From the NCBI RefSeq assembly GCF_910589235.1, contig NC_060963.1, positions 3,110,001 through 3,174,000 of the forward strand: a stretch of DNA of 64,000 nucleotides, given 5' to 3'. Both the position numbers and the translations under genes were made by a program. The notes below the pieces were generated by a model that searched no databases, was not told where the DNA came from, and worked only from the letters and a program-made list of their open reading frames with translations. Positions within the stretch are counted from its first letter, which is position 1. The number at the start of each line of letters is the position of its first letter. Shown piece after piece: positions 38,501 to 49,007 of this stretch. The DNA is from Vespa crabro. Its lineage: Eukaryota > Arthropoda > Insecta > Hymenoptera > Vespidae.

Positions 38501-39449
38501 TATCACAAAGGGCAGATACACTAATTTGTTTAAGACATAATTCTGGCTCTTGTAAACATAAAACAAGGAGTGGTACTGCTCCTGAATAATATATAATAAT
38601 GATATATATGAGAACTCATAATTTTTTAACTGTATTGTAATTACCCGCATCAACAGTAGCCTGTGCTAAACTTCTGTTATGTCTAGCTATATATCCAAGT
38701 CCCCATGCAGCTGCTTCTTTAACACCAGAATCAAAATCTTCTAAACATATAATCATTACATCTAGTCCATTCATTTGTACTATAATTGATGCTGTTTCTG
38801 GTGAATGTTTTGCTATAGCACGTAATACGAACAATGCTGCCTTTTTATAAAATTTCTATAACAATTTATTTTTAAGATAATATATTTGTATGATATACTA
38901 ATTACTAATATATTATATACTAATTGTAAAATTGCATATATAAGTACTACAAAACATAATTTTTTTAATAGTTAAGGAAATTTTAAAAATTGTAATTAAT
39001 TTTTTAATTTAATTTTGAACTATCTAAAGCTTAAATGCTTACATTCACAAAGCTCGTACATTTTGTTTCTCTATATTGTGTAACAAGCGAGGTAAAATAT
39101 CTTCTTGAATAATATCTTGTGCCAAGTTAATATCATGATTCGCCAGTTTGCCCAATGCAATTGCAGACATATGCTGAATAGAAGGGACTACATCTGATAA
39201 CAAAGGCCTAAGCAAATGTATAACACCGGCAGCTTTCAAACATTCAATATTATTGGGCTTTGATGCAAGATTAGAAATGGATTGTGCAAAAAGCAAACGT
39301 GCCTTTTGATATTGATCAAATACTATAAAATAAAAAATCTCTTAAAATTTTAATATGTAAAATAATATATATATATATATTTACAAAGTTTGTATAAAAT
39401 ATAGATAAAGATAATTTAATGTACCTTGTAAAATAATACGCGCTGTCAT
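31242..39449 (-). CDS. SPAG6: SPAG6 / PF16, axonemal central-pair armadillo protein
   Basis: Armadillo-repeat protein of the C1 microtubule of the ciliary/flagellar central apparatus, needed for motility. Ten exons: 39425-39449, 39060-39322, 38645-38855, 38403-38581, 38165-38338, 37946-38098, 37715-37864, 37474-37632, 32570-32715, 31242-31389; 535 residues. Armadillo repeats run through the protein, with family-diagnostic strings such as FYKKAALFVLRAIAKHSPET, FDSGVKEAAAWGLGYIARHN, VDAGAVPLLVLCLQEPEL, SWTLGQIGKHTPEHAKSV and the C-terminal FDAPSNILKYVLGQFSKILP, then LPHDARARRLFATSGALKKV and IIRYYSPGYPETLL. A tail of ~25 residues beyond the human end is present. Intron 8 is exceptionally long (32716-37473, 4.8 kb) and houses an opposite-strand gene. 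Expression is probably restricted to sperm and ciliated sensory neurons. Confidence 0.95.
31830..32009 (+). promoter_or_regulatory. Candidate promoter and 5' noncoding exon of the nested plus-strand gene
   Basis: Inside SPAG6 intron 9. The segment is less AT-rich, contains CAATATGGCGGA (a YY1-like ATGGCGG element, 31853-31864) and ends at a strong donor, TTCG|GTAAGTAA (GT at 32010). A nine-codon upstream ORF starts at 31856. Linking it to the exon at 34720 is inference. Confidence 0.35.
32514..32543. repeat. (TA)n microsatellite
   Basis: About 30 bases of TA in SPAG6 intron 9, close to exon 9. Confidence 0.8.
34790..35740 (+). CDS. Unrecognised ~100-residue protein, nested antisense inside SPAG6 intron 8
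   Basis: I do not recognise this protein. Exon A, 34790-35002, follows a good acceptor (CTACTTTTTAG, ending 34720) and starts MKDNPDCVILNTGETH. It is Ser-rich (VVSVSSIDSDVSDRRDVREE), then basic and hydrophobic (LYAGIFRRHRKTILVIGSFL). It ends at CTAAAG|GTGAAT. Exon B, 35651-35740, follows a textbook acceptor (CCTTTTTCAG) and reads KYLDRLHALNRIFGLFAIRF, then EHVARQKFW and TAA, in phase; 100 residues in total. If the intron is retained, the frame instead runs to a stop at 35062 with a 19-residue acidic tail (90 residues). No signal peptide; at most one weak hydrophobic segment. The amphipathic basic C-terminus suggests peripheral membrane or protein contact, which is speculation. The gene lies wholly opposite SPAG6. 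Confidence 0.55.
35741..37473. other. Remainder of SPAG6 intron 8, probable 3' UTR of the nested gene
   Basis: About 1.7 kb of AT-rich sequence without an acceptable open frame. The part after 35740 is plausibly the plus-strand 3' UTR; nothing else seen. Confidence 0.4.
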
Positions 39450-39842
39450 ATTAATATATCAAAATAGACAAAGGTTTGATGACCTAAACTCATAAATCTT
39501 TCTTTTTTATTAATTCATACAGCACTTTCAATTGTTTCAAAACGAAAAACTACCGCCCTTTGTATAAAACTATATACTAGCAGGGTAGATACCATTAGAC
39601 ACTTAAAGCACTAAACTTTAAACCATATTAATCAATAATATTTCCAAATAAGTTTTATGAATATTTGTCAGAAATAACCAATCAGAATTTTCTTAGAAAA
39701 TGAATGTGTTTCGTGAAAATATTGTCTGAATAATATGTATATATATACATGTATATATTTTAATAATTGTATGCATTGACGTAATTCAAATTATTATAGT
39801 TTTGTAATTGAATATTAAGTAACGTGCATTATAACGATACAA
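39450..39842. promoter_or_regulatory. Shared divergent promoter of SPAG6 and TEX9
   Basis: Only 393 bases separate the two start codons. It contains ACCAATCAG (CCAAT box, about 39677-39685) and a CRE-like TGACGTAA (39777-39784). A candidate RFX X-box near 39825 is poor (three mismatches). Confidence 0.6.
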
Positions 39843-41392
39843 ATGTCTGATAAACTATTAATTAAGGAAAAAGAATTATATCGATTAAATAAAGCATTAG
39901 AAATAAAAACGCGTCATGTTTTGGAGGAAATCAAATCTATTACGGACCGACGGATTCATGATAACTCGTCTAGACAAAATAATGATACACATAATACTAC
40001 AGATAGGAATAAAAGGAATTCAGAATATTCAATGAATACAAATAATAAATTACTGCAAAATATTACGATCGAAAGGAATCCTGTTTCATTGGATACTTTA
40101 ACAGAAGGTACATCGAATTTATCCAAACAGTGAGTATATAATAAATATTATAGATAAATTTACTCTAGTAATATATTGATCTCTAAGAAATATTAACAAA
40201 TAATTGTAATTTTTTTAACGTTATATAAATAAATATATAAATTTTTTAAACAACGTAAGTTGTATATTTATTTTATTTTTATATTTCTATATAAGATGAA
40301 TTAAATTTTACAAATTTGTTTTTCTTAATTTTGTTTAAATTTTTATTAGAAATTTTGAAAATTTCCGAAATCAAAATGGAGCCAATAAAGTTAATGAGAT
40401 TGTTTTATATGAAGGAAATAGTCCAGAGAATAAAGCTCTCATTAATTTTCTCAAATCCAAAATAGATATGCTGTATAATGAATTAAAAGTGATTCAAGTT
40501 GAATATAAAAATAAGGTATAATAAAGAATAATTTTACAAAAAAAAAAGCATCGTTTTATTTTTAACTAATTAGAATTATATATCTAATATGTTGTAGGTT
40601 AATGATTGTGAGAGATTGGAAGGTGAAAATAAAAAGCTTGATTGTTGCAAGTTAAAATTGCATAATCAAGTAGCATCACTGAAAGAAACAGTTACAAAAC
40701 TTGAAAATAATAATTCTAATTTACATGAGCAAAATTTAGCTTCGAATACTGAAAATTCAAATTTAAAAAAGGTATAGATTACTACAATATGGATTATGTG
40801 TGTGTGTGTTTGAACATTTTTCAAAATATTGAATTTAATATGATAATAATGTTTAGGATATAGAAGGACTAAGAAAAGAAATCAAAACTTTAAATAATCA
40901 ATTAAATAATTATGATTTACGATTAAATAGATCTTTAGAAGAAAATGAAAAACTAAAAAATACTATTAAGTTTAATCATTTTGAAGAAAAAGTATGTACG
41001 CTTTCTTGGTAAAGATATAAAGCATGTAAATGCACTTTATTATTACATATATTAAGTCATTTTCACATATATTTTATACCTGTACATGCAGGAATTACGA
41101 GATCAAATCAGAAAACTTCAAGAAGATAAAAGACAAGGAATAAAACATTTAGAAAAACAACGATTAGAATTACTTCAAGCATTCAAAAAGCAATTATTGC
41201 TTATAGATAATTTGAAGAAACAAAATGTATGTATAGTCAGAGATTGTTCTAAAGAATTGATGAATTGTATCTTTTTTGTTTTATATTCTATATTATAATT
41301 TTTAACAGGCATTTATGACAGCAGTCGAGCATATGCAACTTGTAGAAGAAGATTTTTCTAAGCTTCTATTGTGGAAACCAAATAACTTGTAA
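39843..41392 (+). CDS. TEX9: TEX9-like coiled-coil protein
   Basis: Long coiled-coil protein related to vertebrate testis-expressed 9, associated with centriolar satellites and cilia. Six exons: 39843-40129, 40350-40515, 40598-40771, 40857-40991, 41092-41226, 41309-41392; 326 residues. The N-terminal signature is KEKELYRLNKALEIKTRHVL. An Asn/Ser-rich linker follows, then about 200 residues of heptads (VNDCERLEGENKKL, IEGLRKEIKTLNNQL, ELRDQIRKLQEDKRQGIKHL). The best family evidence is the C-terminal LLQAFKKQLLLIDNLKKQN plus VEEDFSKLLLW, resembling the conserved end of TEX9. The identification rests on recall of those blocks and is moderately firm. An AATAAA at 41571-41576 is the likely end signal. 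It starts 393 bases from SPAG6, on the opposite strand. Confidence 0.78.
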
Positions 41393-42704
41393 AACTGGTA
41401 AAGTACAAAATTAGATTATTGATGATGTTACTCTGCAGATTTGTATCAAATACTTAGAAGTTGTAACATTGTCATTCTATATTTTTAATAGTATTTATAC
41501 AGTACAATGAAGCCATATAATTGTTATAAGCAATTTATACTTTTTGTAATTAAAAGACAAAATAAAATATAATTCTTATATTAGTTTTAATTGTATTGTC
41601 ATAATAATTTTTATTGTGTAACAATTTATATTTTTAAAAAATTTTAATTTTGTTTTCTTTCCTTTGATCGAATATCAGTGTATAATTTGTATATATGCAT
41701 TATTTTGTGTACATTTGTATGTGTATGTGCGTGTATATATAGCAACGTACACAAAATGATGACGTAAAAGCTGCTTCACTAAATTTCGATTGGGTATTTA
41801 TATTTATAGTTAGCCAATAAAAATCTCATGAATATACGCCATAATTTTTCAATTTTCTAAAATGTATATACTTAAAAAGATACATGTATCTATATATATA
41901 AATATATATTATGATTATGTTGAAAATTATAATTTTATAGTCAATAGGAAAAATGTTTTTTTATTTATATAAGATTCATATGATATTATCATGAAACTAA
42001 ACTCTATGGATATTGCAGAAATCTAGTCAGACTGGTAGCTCAAAACAAAATATCCCTGAAATGTTACTAATCGCAATGCTAAGAATATCCTTATTCTCTC
42101 ATCGATGAACGAACTTAACTGTCATATTTGTAGAAGTTAATATTTTTGAAGTTATCAGAAGTACTTATTTTTGTCTACGTAATTAATTGTTTTATCATCG
42201 CATTAACAGTTCAATATATATACACACACACACACATACATATATATTAATTTTTTTATATGTACATATATGAACTCGGTTCTTATTCCAGATTCGAGGT
42301 ATATGTTGTTATTCTATTAGTGAGGACATCGATTTAGAGATCATAAAAAGAAATATATTAAGTTTCAAGTAATTTCATAATCGTAACTTCTTCAATATTA
42401 TACTGCGATCGCGATCTCAAATTTATGCGTCTGTATACACATGAAGTATGACATTCGGTGACGTTGGACAACTGAATTTTGAAGGTTGATGATTGACAGA
42501 AGATCTTGGAACGATCTATGATATAGTAAATTATGTTAGTGCACATGTAGAAAAGTGTGTACTATTTATTTTATCTGTATTCTAATTCTTTTCGTTGTTT
42601 GATTGGAACGACATTAACAGTTTTTCGTAATCAAGGAATAAGATTAATATTTCTTTTACTGTATAGCAAAGTAAAGGTTAGAAAAAAATCCATCCTTTAT
42701 CATT
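41393..42704. other. Intergenic region between TEX9 and VPS4
   Basis: TEX9 3' UTR to about 41600, then upstream sequence of VPS4. It includes TGACGTAA (41760-41767), a GCCAATAA CCAAT box near 41812 and AC repeats near 42221. A short open frame on the minus strand (42358-42546) has no support. No RNA gene recognised. Confidence 0.45.
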
Positions 42705-44444
42705 ATGGCTTCAGGAACTATATTGGCGGTAAGATAATAATGTGAAATTAAACAGAGCTTAGATATTGATATTATTGCAATATTTATAGAAAGCTATTGA
42801 GTTAGTAACAAAGGCAACAGAAGAAGATCGTAAGAAAAATTATGAAGAAGCTCTTAGACTATACGAACATGCTGTGGAGTATTTTCTTCATTCTATCAAA
42901 TGTATTCATTTTCTAAGAATATATTTTGTTATCTTGTGCGAAATAATTTGTTTATTAATATTATAACAAGAAAATATTTTCTAGATGAAGCACAAGGTGA
43001 TAGAGCTAAAGAAAGTATAAGATCAAGATGTTTGCAGTATCTTGAAAGAGCAGAAACATTGAAAGCATATTTGAAAAAAAGTAAGAAGAAACCGGTAAAA
43101 GCAGGTGAAGATAATGCAAAGACAGAAGATAAGAAAAGTGATAGTGGAGATAGTGACACTGACAGTGACCCTGAAAAGAAAAAACTTCAAACCAAATTAG
43201 AAGGAGCAATTATTATAGAGAAACCAGATATCAAATGGAACGACGTTGCTGGTCTTGATGGAGCTAAAGAGGCTTTGAAAGAAGCTGTTATCTTGCCAAT
43301 ACGATTTCCACATTTGTTTACCGGAAAACGTATACCTTGGAAAGGTATTTTACTTTTTGGGGTAAGTTTATTCAACATATATATAATTTAAAATTATGGG
43401 CTGTACATGATAATATTATATATTTATAATAGATCATTATGTTATTAACAATATATATTGTTTAATGCAGCCTCCAGGTACAGGTAAATCATACTTAGCA
43501 AAAGCAGTGGCAACAGAGGCTAACAATTCTACATTTTTCTCTGTTTCATCTTCGGATTTGGTAAGCAAGTGGCTAGGTGAATCTGAAAAACTTGTGAAGA
43601 ATTTATTTGATTTAGCACGTCAACATAAACCAAGTATTATATTCATTGATGAAATAGATTCACTTTGTTCATCTCGCTCTGATAATGAATCTGAATCAGC
43701 ACGAAGAATTAAGACTGAATTTTTAGTCCAAATGCAAGGTACATAAAAAACTTCTTGAAATGTTACAATATAATTTAAGACTTGGTACAGATTTCTAAAT
43801 TTATGTGTTCTCTGTAGGAGTGGGTTCAGATAATGATGGTATATTAGTTTTGGGCGCAACTAATATACCTTGGGTATTAGATTCTGCTATTAGAAGGAGA
43901 TTTGAAAAGAGAATTTACATTCCATTACCTGAAGAGCAAGCACGTGCTGTTATGTTTAAACTTCATCTAGGAACTACAGCACATTGTTTATCAGATGATG
44001 ATTTCAAAAAATTAGCAGCTGCCACAGAGGGTTATTCAGGAGCAGATATAAGTATCATTGTCAGGGATTCTCTCATGCAACCTGTGAGACAAGTTCAAAC
44101 AGCTACTCACTTCAAAAAAGTAAGAGGGCCATCTCCAAAGGATCCATCCGTTATAGTAAATGATTTACTTACACCATGTTCTCCTGGAGATGCAGATGCT
44201 ATTGAAATGAGTTGGATGGAAGTAGATGGTGATAAATTATTTATTCCTCCTGTAACCATGGTATGTACATAATTAGTTCTTATGCAAAATTTCTTTAAAC
44301 AGTATCTATATATTTAATATTATTCATTTATGATACTTACAGAGAGATATGCAAAAATCTTTAGCAACGACACGTCCAACAGTAAATGAAGATGATATGG
44401 CAAAACTGGAAAAGTTTAAAGAAGATTTTGGACAAGAAGGTTGA
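42705..44444 (+). CDS. Vps4: VPS4, ESCRT-III-disassembling AAA ATPase
   Basis: Hexameric ATPase that pulls apart ESCRT-III filaments in multivesicular body sorting, cytokinesis and membrane repair. Six exons: 42705-42728, 42790-42901, 42985-43361, 43471-43738, 43818-44260, 44343-44444; 441 residues, matching the family. An N-terminal MIT domain (residues ~5-75: AIELVTKATEEDRKKNYEEA, RCLQYLERAETLKAYL) binds ESCRT-III tails. A charged linker follows. The AAA core has IKWNDVAGLDGAKEALKEAV, Walker A PPGTGKSYLAKAVA (from ~172), pore-loop KWLGESEK, Walker B IIFIDEID (Glu ~232) and the arginine-finger strip IRRRFEKRIYIPLP. The C-terminal helix reads PTVNEDDMAKLEKFKEDFGQ and ends in EG, as in yeast to man. 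No missing catalytic residue. Confidence 0.97.
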
Positions 44445-45463
44445 TCCTTGGATACTTTTTATGATGTAAATTAATTCTTTATAAAAGCATACTCTCAGTT
44501 ATACGTGCTTGCCTTGTTAATCTTTGAGAAGCAATTATACTTAACAGTGTTTGTATAAAGATATCTAAGAAGAAGTGCATACTCCTTTATCTTTCATCTG
44601 TTCTATCTTATTATAGAAAAATGATTAATTCACTATAGGCTATCAATCTATAATATTTACTAAAATTTCTTATTATTATGCACTAGTATATAACATGCAA
44701 AATGAATTATATTTTGACATAAATAATTATTAAATTTTATCTATAAGAATTGTAGATTATTGTTCATTCTAATATGCAAAACAGAAAAGTAAATTTTCAG
44801 TATGATGGAAATATATAATATTCTACTTTGTAAAAGTTATTGTTATATCTAACAAATCAAGTATAAAATACTAAACTTATTTTACTTTTCTTATTTCATT
44901 TATATACTTATAAAAATTAACAAGAAAATAATCGCTATATCATTAATATATAAATCGAATGCTTTATTTGGTCAAATATTTTGTCTTTGTTTTATTTTTT
45001 TTCTTTCTCTCTTTTTTTTGTATTTTTTTTTTTTTTTTTTAAATAAGCATCTTATGATAGATATATTTTTACAAATACAACATACAATATGATAAATTTG
45101 AAATATCTGTAATTTACTTGTCTTATTTTTTAATGAACTTTGCTCTGTAAACTATCCACTAAAATTCTGCGTTTACTTAATAGAATATATTATAATGCGT
45201 GCAGATAGATTTAATTACTAACTATTTTAAGTATGATCAGGATGAATTTCAATGAAGAAATGTCACAAGTTAAAACACAAATGCATAAGTATGTAAACAA
45301 ATAAAAATATAAACGATTGGTAATCAGAACACTATTCTCGTGTAAATCATGTTTATTGTTATTGAAATAAATAACAATCTATACATTGTAATAAAGGGAG
45401 AATTTACAGTGGATTAAAGTTTTTCTGTAACTTGTAAAAAAGTAACAAGGTACATTTTTGTAA
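44445..45463. other. Convergent 3' region of VPS4 and PDP1
   Basis: About 1 kb of AT-rich 3' UTR for two genes meeting tail to tail, with a T-rich run near 45020-45040. No other feature seen. Confidence 0.5.
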
Positions 45464-47551
45464 TCACGGAGGGCAGTGCCTTAAAAACTCTGAGTCCATA
45501 TAAACGACAGTTATTGTTATATCATCACGAAATATTCGTACCACTTTACTTGGTAATGTTAGTAACTGCGATAATTTCCCGTGATCTATACCAAAATCTG
45601 TACCACCAAGAGCATTTCTCAATAAGTGCGTTGCCGCATTACTATCAAGAGGTTTCTTTTTTAAGCCCTCTTTACGCTGTAGTAACATTTCATTTATATC
45701 GGATAACTTCATATTTTTTCGAGGTAATCTTAATGGATTTAACGTAACTTTTCCGCTTATATGTTCTCCTACTAAACGTACAGCTTGTAAAGGTGATATT
45801 AAATCCCACAATCCATCGCTCGCTATTATGAGAAACTTGTCTCTAGGTGTCAACCTATGATACTTTACTTCAGGTTTTGCTATTAAGTATGGTGGTGTAT
45901 GATAATTTGGTGGTATTGCATTTTCGCCAAAGATTGGTACTACTACTTGTTTCATAATCATTTTATTCCATTTATATTGAAAATCACCAAGACAACGAAG
46001 AGGTGCTAACTGCCCAAGTAGTCGTTCCATTTTTATTACAGTAGATTTTTCTTGGGGTGGATGTTCTGACAAAATCCTTTCAACTTCCGCTCGATTATCA
46101 GTATTGTGTTCTGTAGTCATCATTTTTGCTGACCACACATCATTTTCTGTAAAAATATTCACGAAAATTCACTAACTTTTTGTAATAAAGTAAATTTTGC
46201 ACATTTGGATATAAGCTTCAGCATATCATGTCTTTATAAGGACACATACACACTTTGGTGGCTTTTAAATTATTTTTAATAGAATTTAATTTTTATATTA
46301 TCACTTTCATATTGAGTCATATAACATTCATTCAAGTATATATATAAAGCCTGCAGATAAATATATAATATTGTCTACTGTCTTGTGTATACTAATTTTA
46401 TTGTTTAATAATGAAGTAAAGAACAAAAAGATAAATTTTATACCTGAAAGTACACCAAGTACTGCTTGACAATCTCCTACACCAGCTACATGCAAATGTG
46501 GACCATCTATATGTGCTACAGCTGCTACAGCTCCCGACATAGCAACTGCTAATGTTCTTGCCGCATCTTTATTATGTAATTTTAATAAAGCTTCATTAGA
46601 TAAATCATTATCTAATCTGATAAATGCATTCTCCAATGCTGCTTCCATTTGAAACTCTTTTGTAGATCCATTTTGTAGATCCTTCAAAAATGTTAAAAAG
46701 CTGTCTCGATAAAGATCTTTTATTTCAGAAACTAATTCTACTTTATCATTGAAAGTTTCTAGTAGTTCTAATTCCTTATTGGAATTAATAGAATCCAAAT
46801 ATTGCCTCAATAGCTTAGGAGGAAGTAAACATGCAGATATATAATGGAACAGTCGTTTTGATATTACTTGTGCACAGGCACCACCGCCATGACCATCAAA
46901 TACTCCCAATAACAAACCTATGAAAGGATAATTAAATATAAAATAATAGTTTAATGTCTATTAACACATAGCAATGTTAGGTAATGAATGTAAAGAAAAA
47001 AATAAAAAGAAAGAATATCATATGCAAAATGAACATATATTTGTCCGATTATACATGATCTTTTTTATGTATGTTATTATAATGTATAAATATATTCTAC
47101 ATGCAGCCAAATTTACTTATGGTTAAAAGTAAACTTAATTATAATAATATAGTAATATATATATCTTATGAATCAAAAATTTGTTATATATATACTATGT
47201 TACCTTTCGTTAGTAAACATTGTCCTTCAGAACGTGTGTCTTCAATAGGATTATTGGATGCTAACTGATTAGAATCGTAATACTTCACAGAAGATGAACC
47301 AGTAAATTCTTTGGTAAATTCATTGGCTTGTAAGACAGCAGTAACCTATATCAGAAAATATTTATATTTTTCCTGTAAATTTATTTTATATACAAAAATA
47401 AAAATAAATTACTCATTACCTCTTGAGGTGTAAGTCTTGATACTGTGGCATACAATCGATGTTGAATGTTGCTGTTACTACAGTTACATCGTCTAACTGT
47501 TGCATTACTAAAACCTTTTAAAAAACGTCCAGTACCTTTCTGCAAAACCAT
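45464..47551 (-). CDS. Pdp: Pyruvate dehydrogenase phosphatase, catalytic subunit
   Basis: Mitochondrial-matrix PPM/PP2C phosphatase that dephosphorylates and reactivates the E1-alpha subunit of pyruvate dehydrogenase. Four exons: 47420-47551, 47204-47345, 46444-46917, 45464-46146; 476 residues. The proposed N-terminus (MVLQKGTGRFLKGFSNATVR) is basic with no acidic residue and ends near RLYATVS, a good matrix presequence; this decided the start. The family opening LTPQEVTAVLQANEF and SNQLASNNPIEDTRS follows. PPM metal motifs: GVFDGHGGG (Asp ~99), GVGDCQAVLG, ASDGLWD and RDDITITVV. The PDP-type insertion with PPNYHTPPYLIAKPEV is present. The frame is open upstream of the chosen ATG, so an additional 5' exon cannot be excluded. 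Confidence 0.92.
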
Positions 47552-49007
47552 CCTATCGTCAAATATTGGTACAACGGCTGTACTCTTACTCTGTTGCTTC
47601 TGTTTGACCTCTACTCTTCCAACACATTTTGTAATTTTATTGATTTTAATGATTATTAACAATTTGTTTTTTGAAATTATAAAAAGAATAAAAATCCGTA
47701 CTATCCGAAACACATTACTTGCTGCAAAAATGATATAAATTTGTATGCTAGATTGCACACAAAAATATAAATATTTCCTTGGATAAAATCAATTTTTGTT
47801 CATTCTTCCTGAATAACTATTCAATATAATTTATGTTTATTCAAGATCTATAATATGTCGTTCGAATTTCAGATAATTGCTGATATCTAATACAGGATCT
47901 GTTCAAAAAGGATTTAAAAGATGACAAAAATTTTAAAGTATTATGATATTTTAAATTAAGTAATAGCAAGCAGTTACATGTGGTTACACATTCAATAACA
48001 TGTGGTTATACGTAGAGTAAAAGACGGTCAGGGTACTATTAATGGTACATTTAAAGTTTGTTACGTTAAGTACAGCTATTAGAGTGCCAATAGTTTCAAA
48101 ATAATTAATATCATTCTTAAATGTCTATAATAATATTATGTTTCAGTAATGAACACATAACAACATACAATAAAACACAGGGCAGTGATGGCGCAGTTCG
48201 TTTTTTTTGTTACGTTTGAGTAAATGTTTTTCGTGGGAAATTAGATTTTTACGAATTATATTTTGGAAATTTTCAAAAAATAATGAGAAATACTAAATTT
48301 TTCGAAAAAAAAATTCTCCAATGATATGATGATAAGTTTAGATGAAAAATAATAATAAAATTATAATTATCAAAATATAAATATATGTATATATATACTT
48401 TTTATAGTTCAAATAATCAGTAATATTAAAAGCGAGACAAGGAAAATGATACTCTGTTTACCTAATCTTATTTACGACACAAACAAAAAGAAATAAAATT
48501 GAATTTATTTTAATAACATCTTATAAATGTATTTTAAAGAATACTTTGGTAAATGTATATATAACTATCACTATATTTAACGTAGACAATAACATTAAAA
48601 ACAGTTCAAAGAGGATATCTAAAGATAACCTATATCGTAGATAGCACTCTTTTGATCAAATAAAATTAATGATTATTAATTATTTATTTATATTTATATG
48701 TATTAAATAATAATTCACAACAATAATAATGATATTTTGTACTTCAGATATATATTATTTCTGTTAATTTCAAGTAGAAGACTCTGTGCCCTTAAATATC
48801 ACGAAAATATTTTTACAATGACTATGTAAATATTTTATACATGTATATATTATACATATATGATATCTATAGATATAATATGTATAACCTAAACAAAAGC
48901 ATTAGCTATTTGTAATTATTAAAGGACTGAACAGAATTGCCAGTCTTATCTGTCAGTTTTATATCAAATAGTTATAGAGATTACGCATTATAATAATAAA
49001 TAAAGAA
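47552..49007. promoter_or_regulatory. Divergent upstream region of PDP1 and calpain-7
   Basis: 1.46 kb between two outward-facing starts. It includes two direct copies of ACATGTGGTTA (47976-47986 and 47998-48008). The right half is very AT-rich. No gene recognised. Confidence 0.5.

Noticed and set aside
39825..39838. Candidate RFX X-box upstream of TEX9
   Set aside because: Three mismatches to RYYNYYATRRNRAC; too weak to claim.
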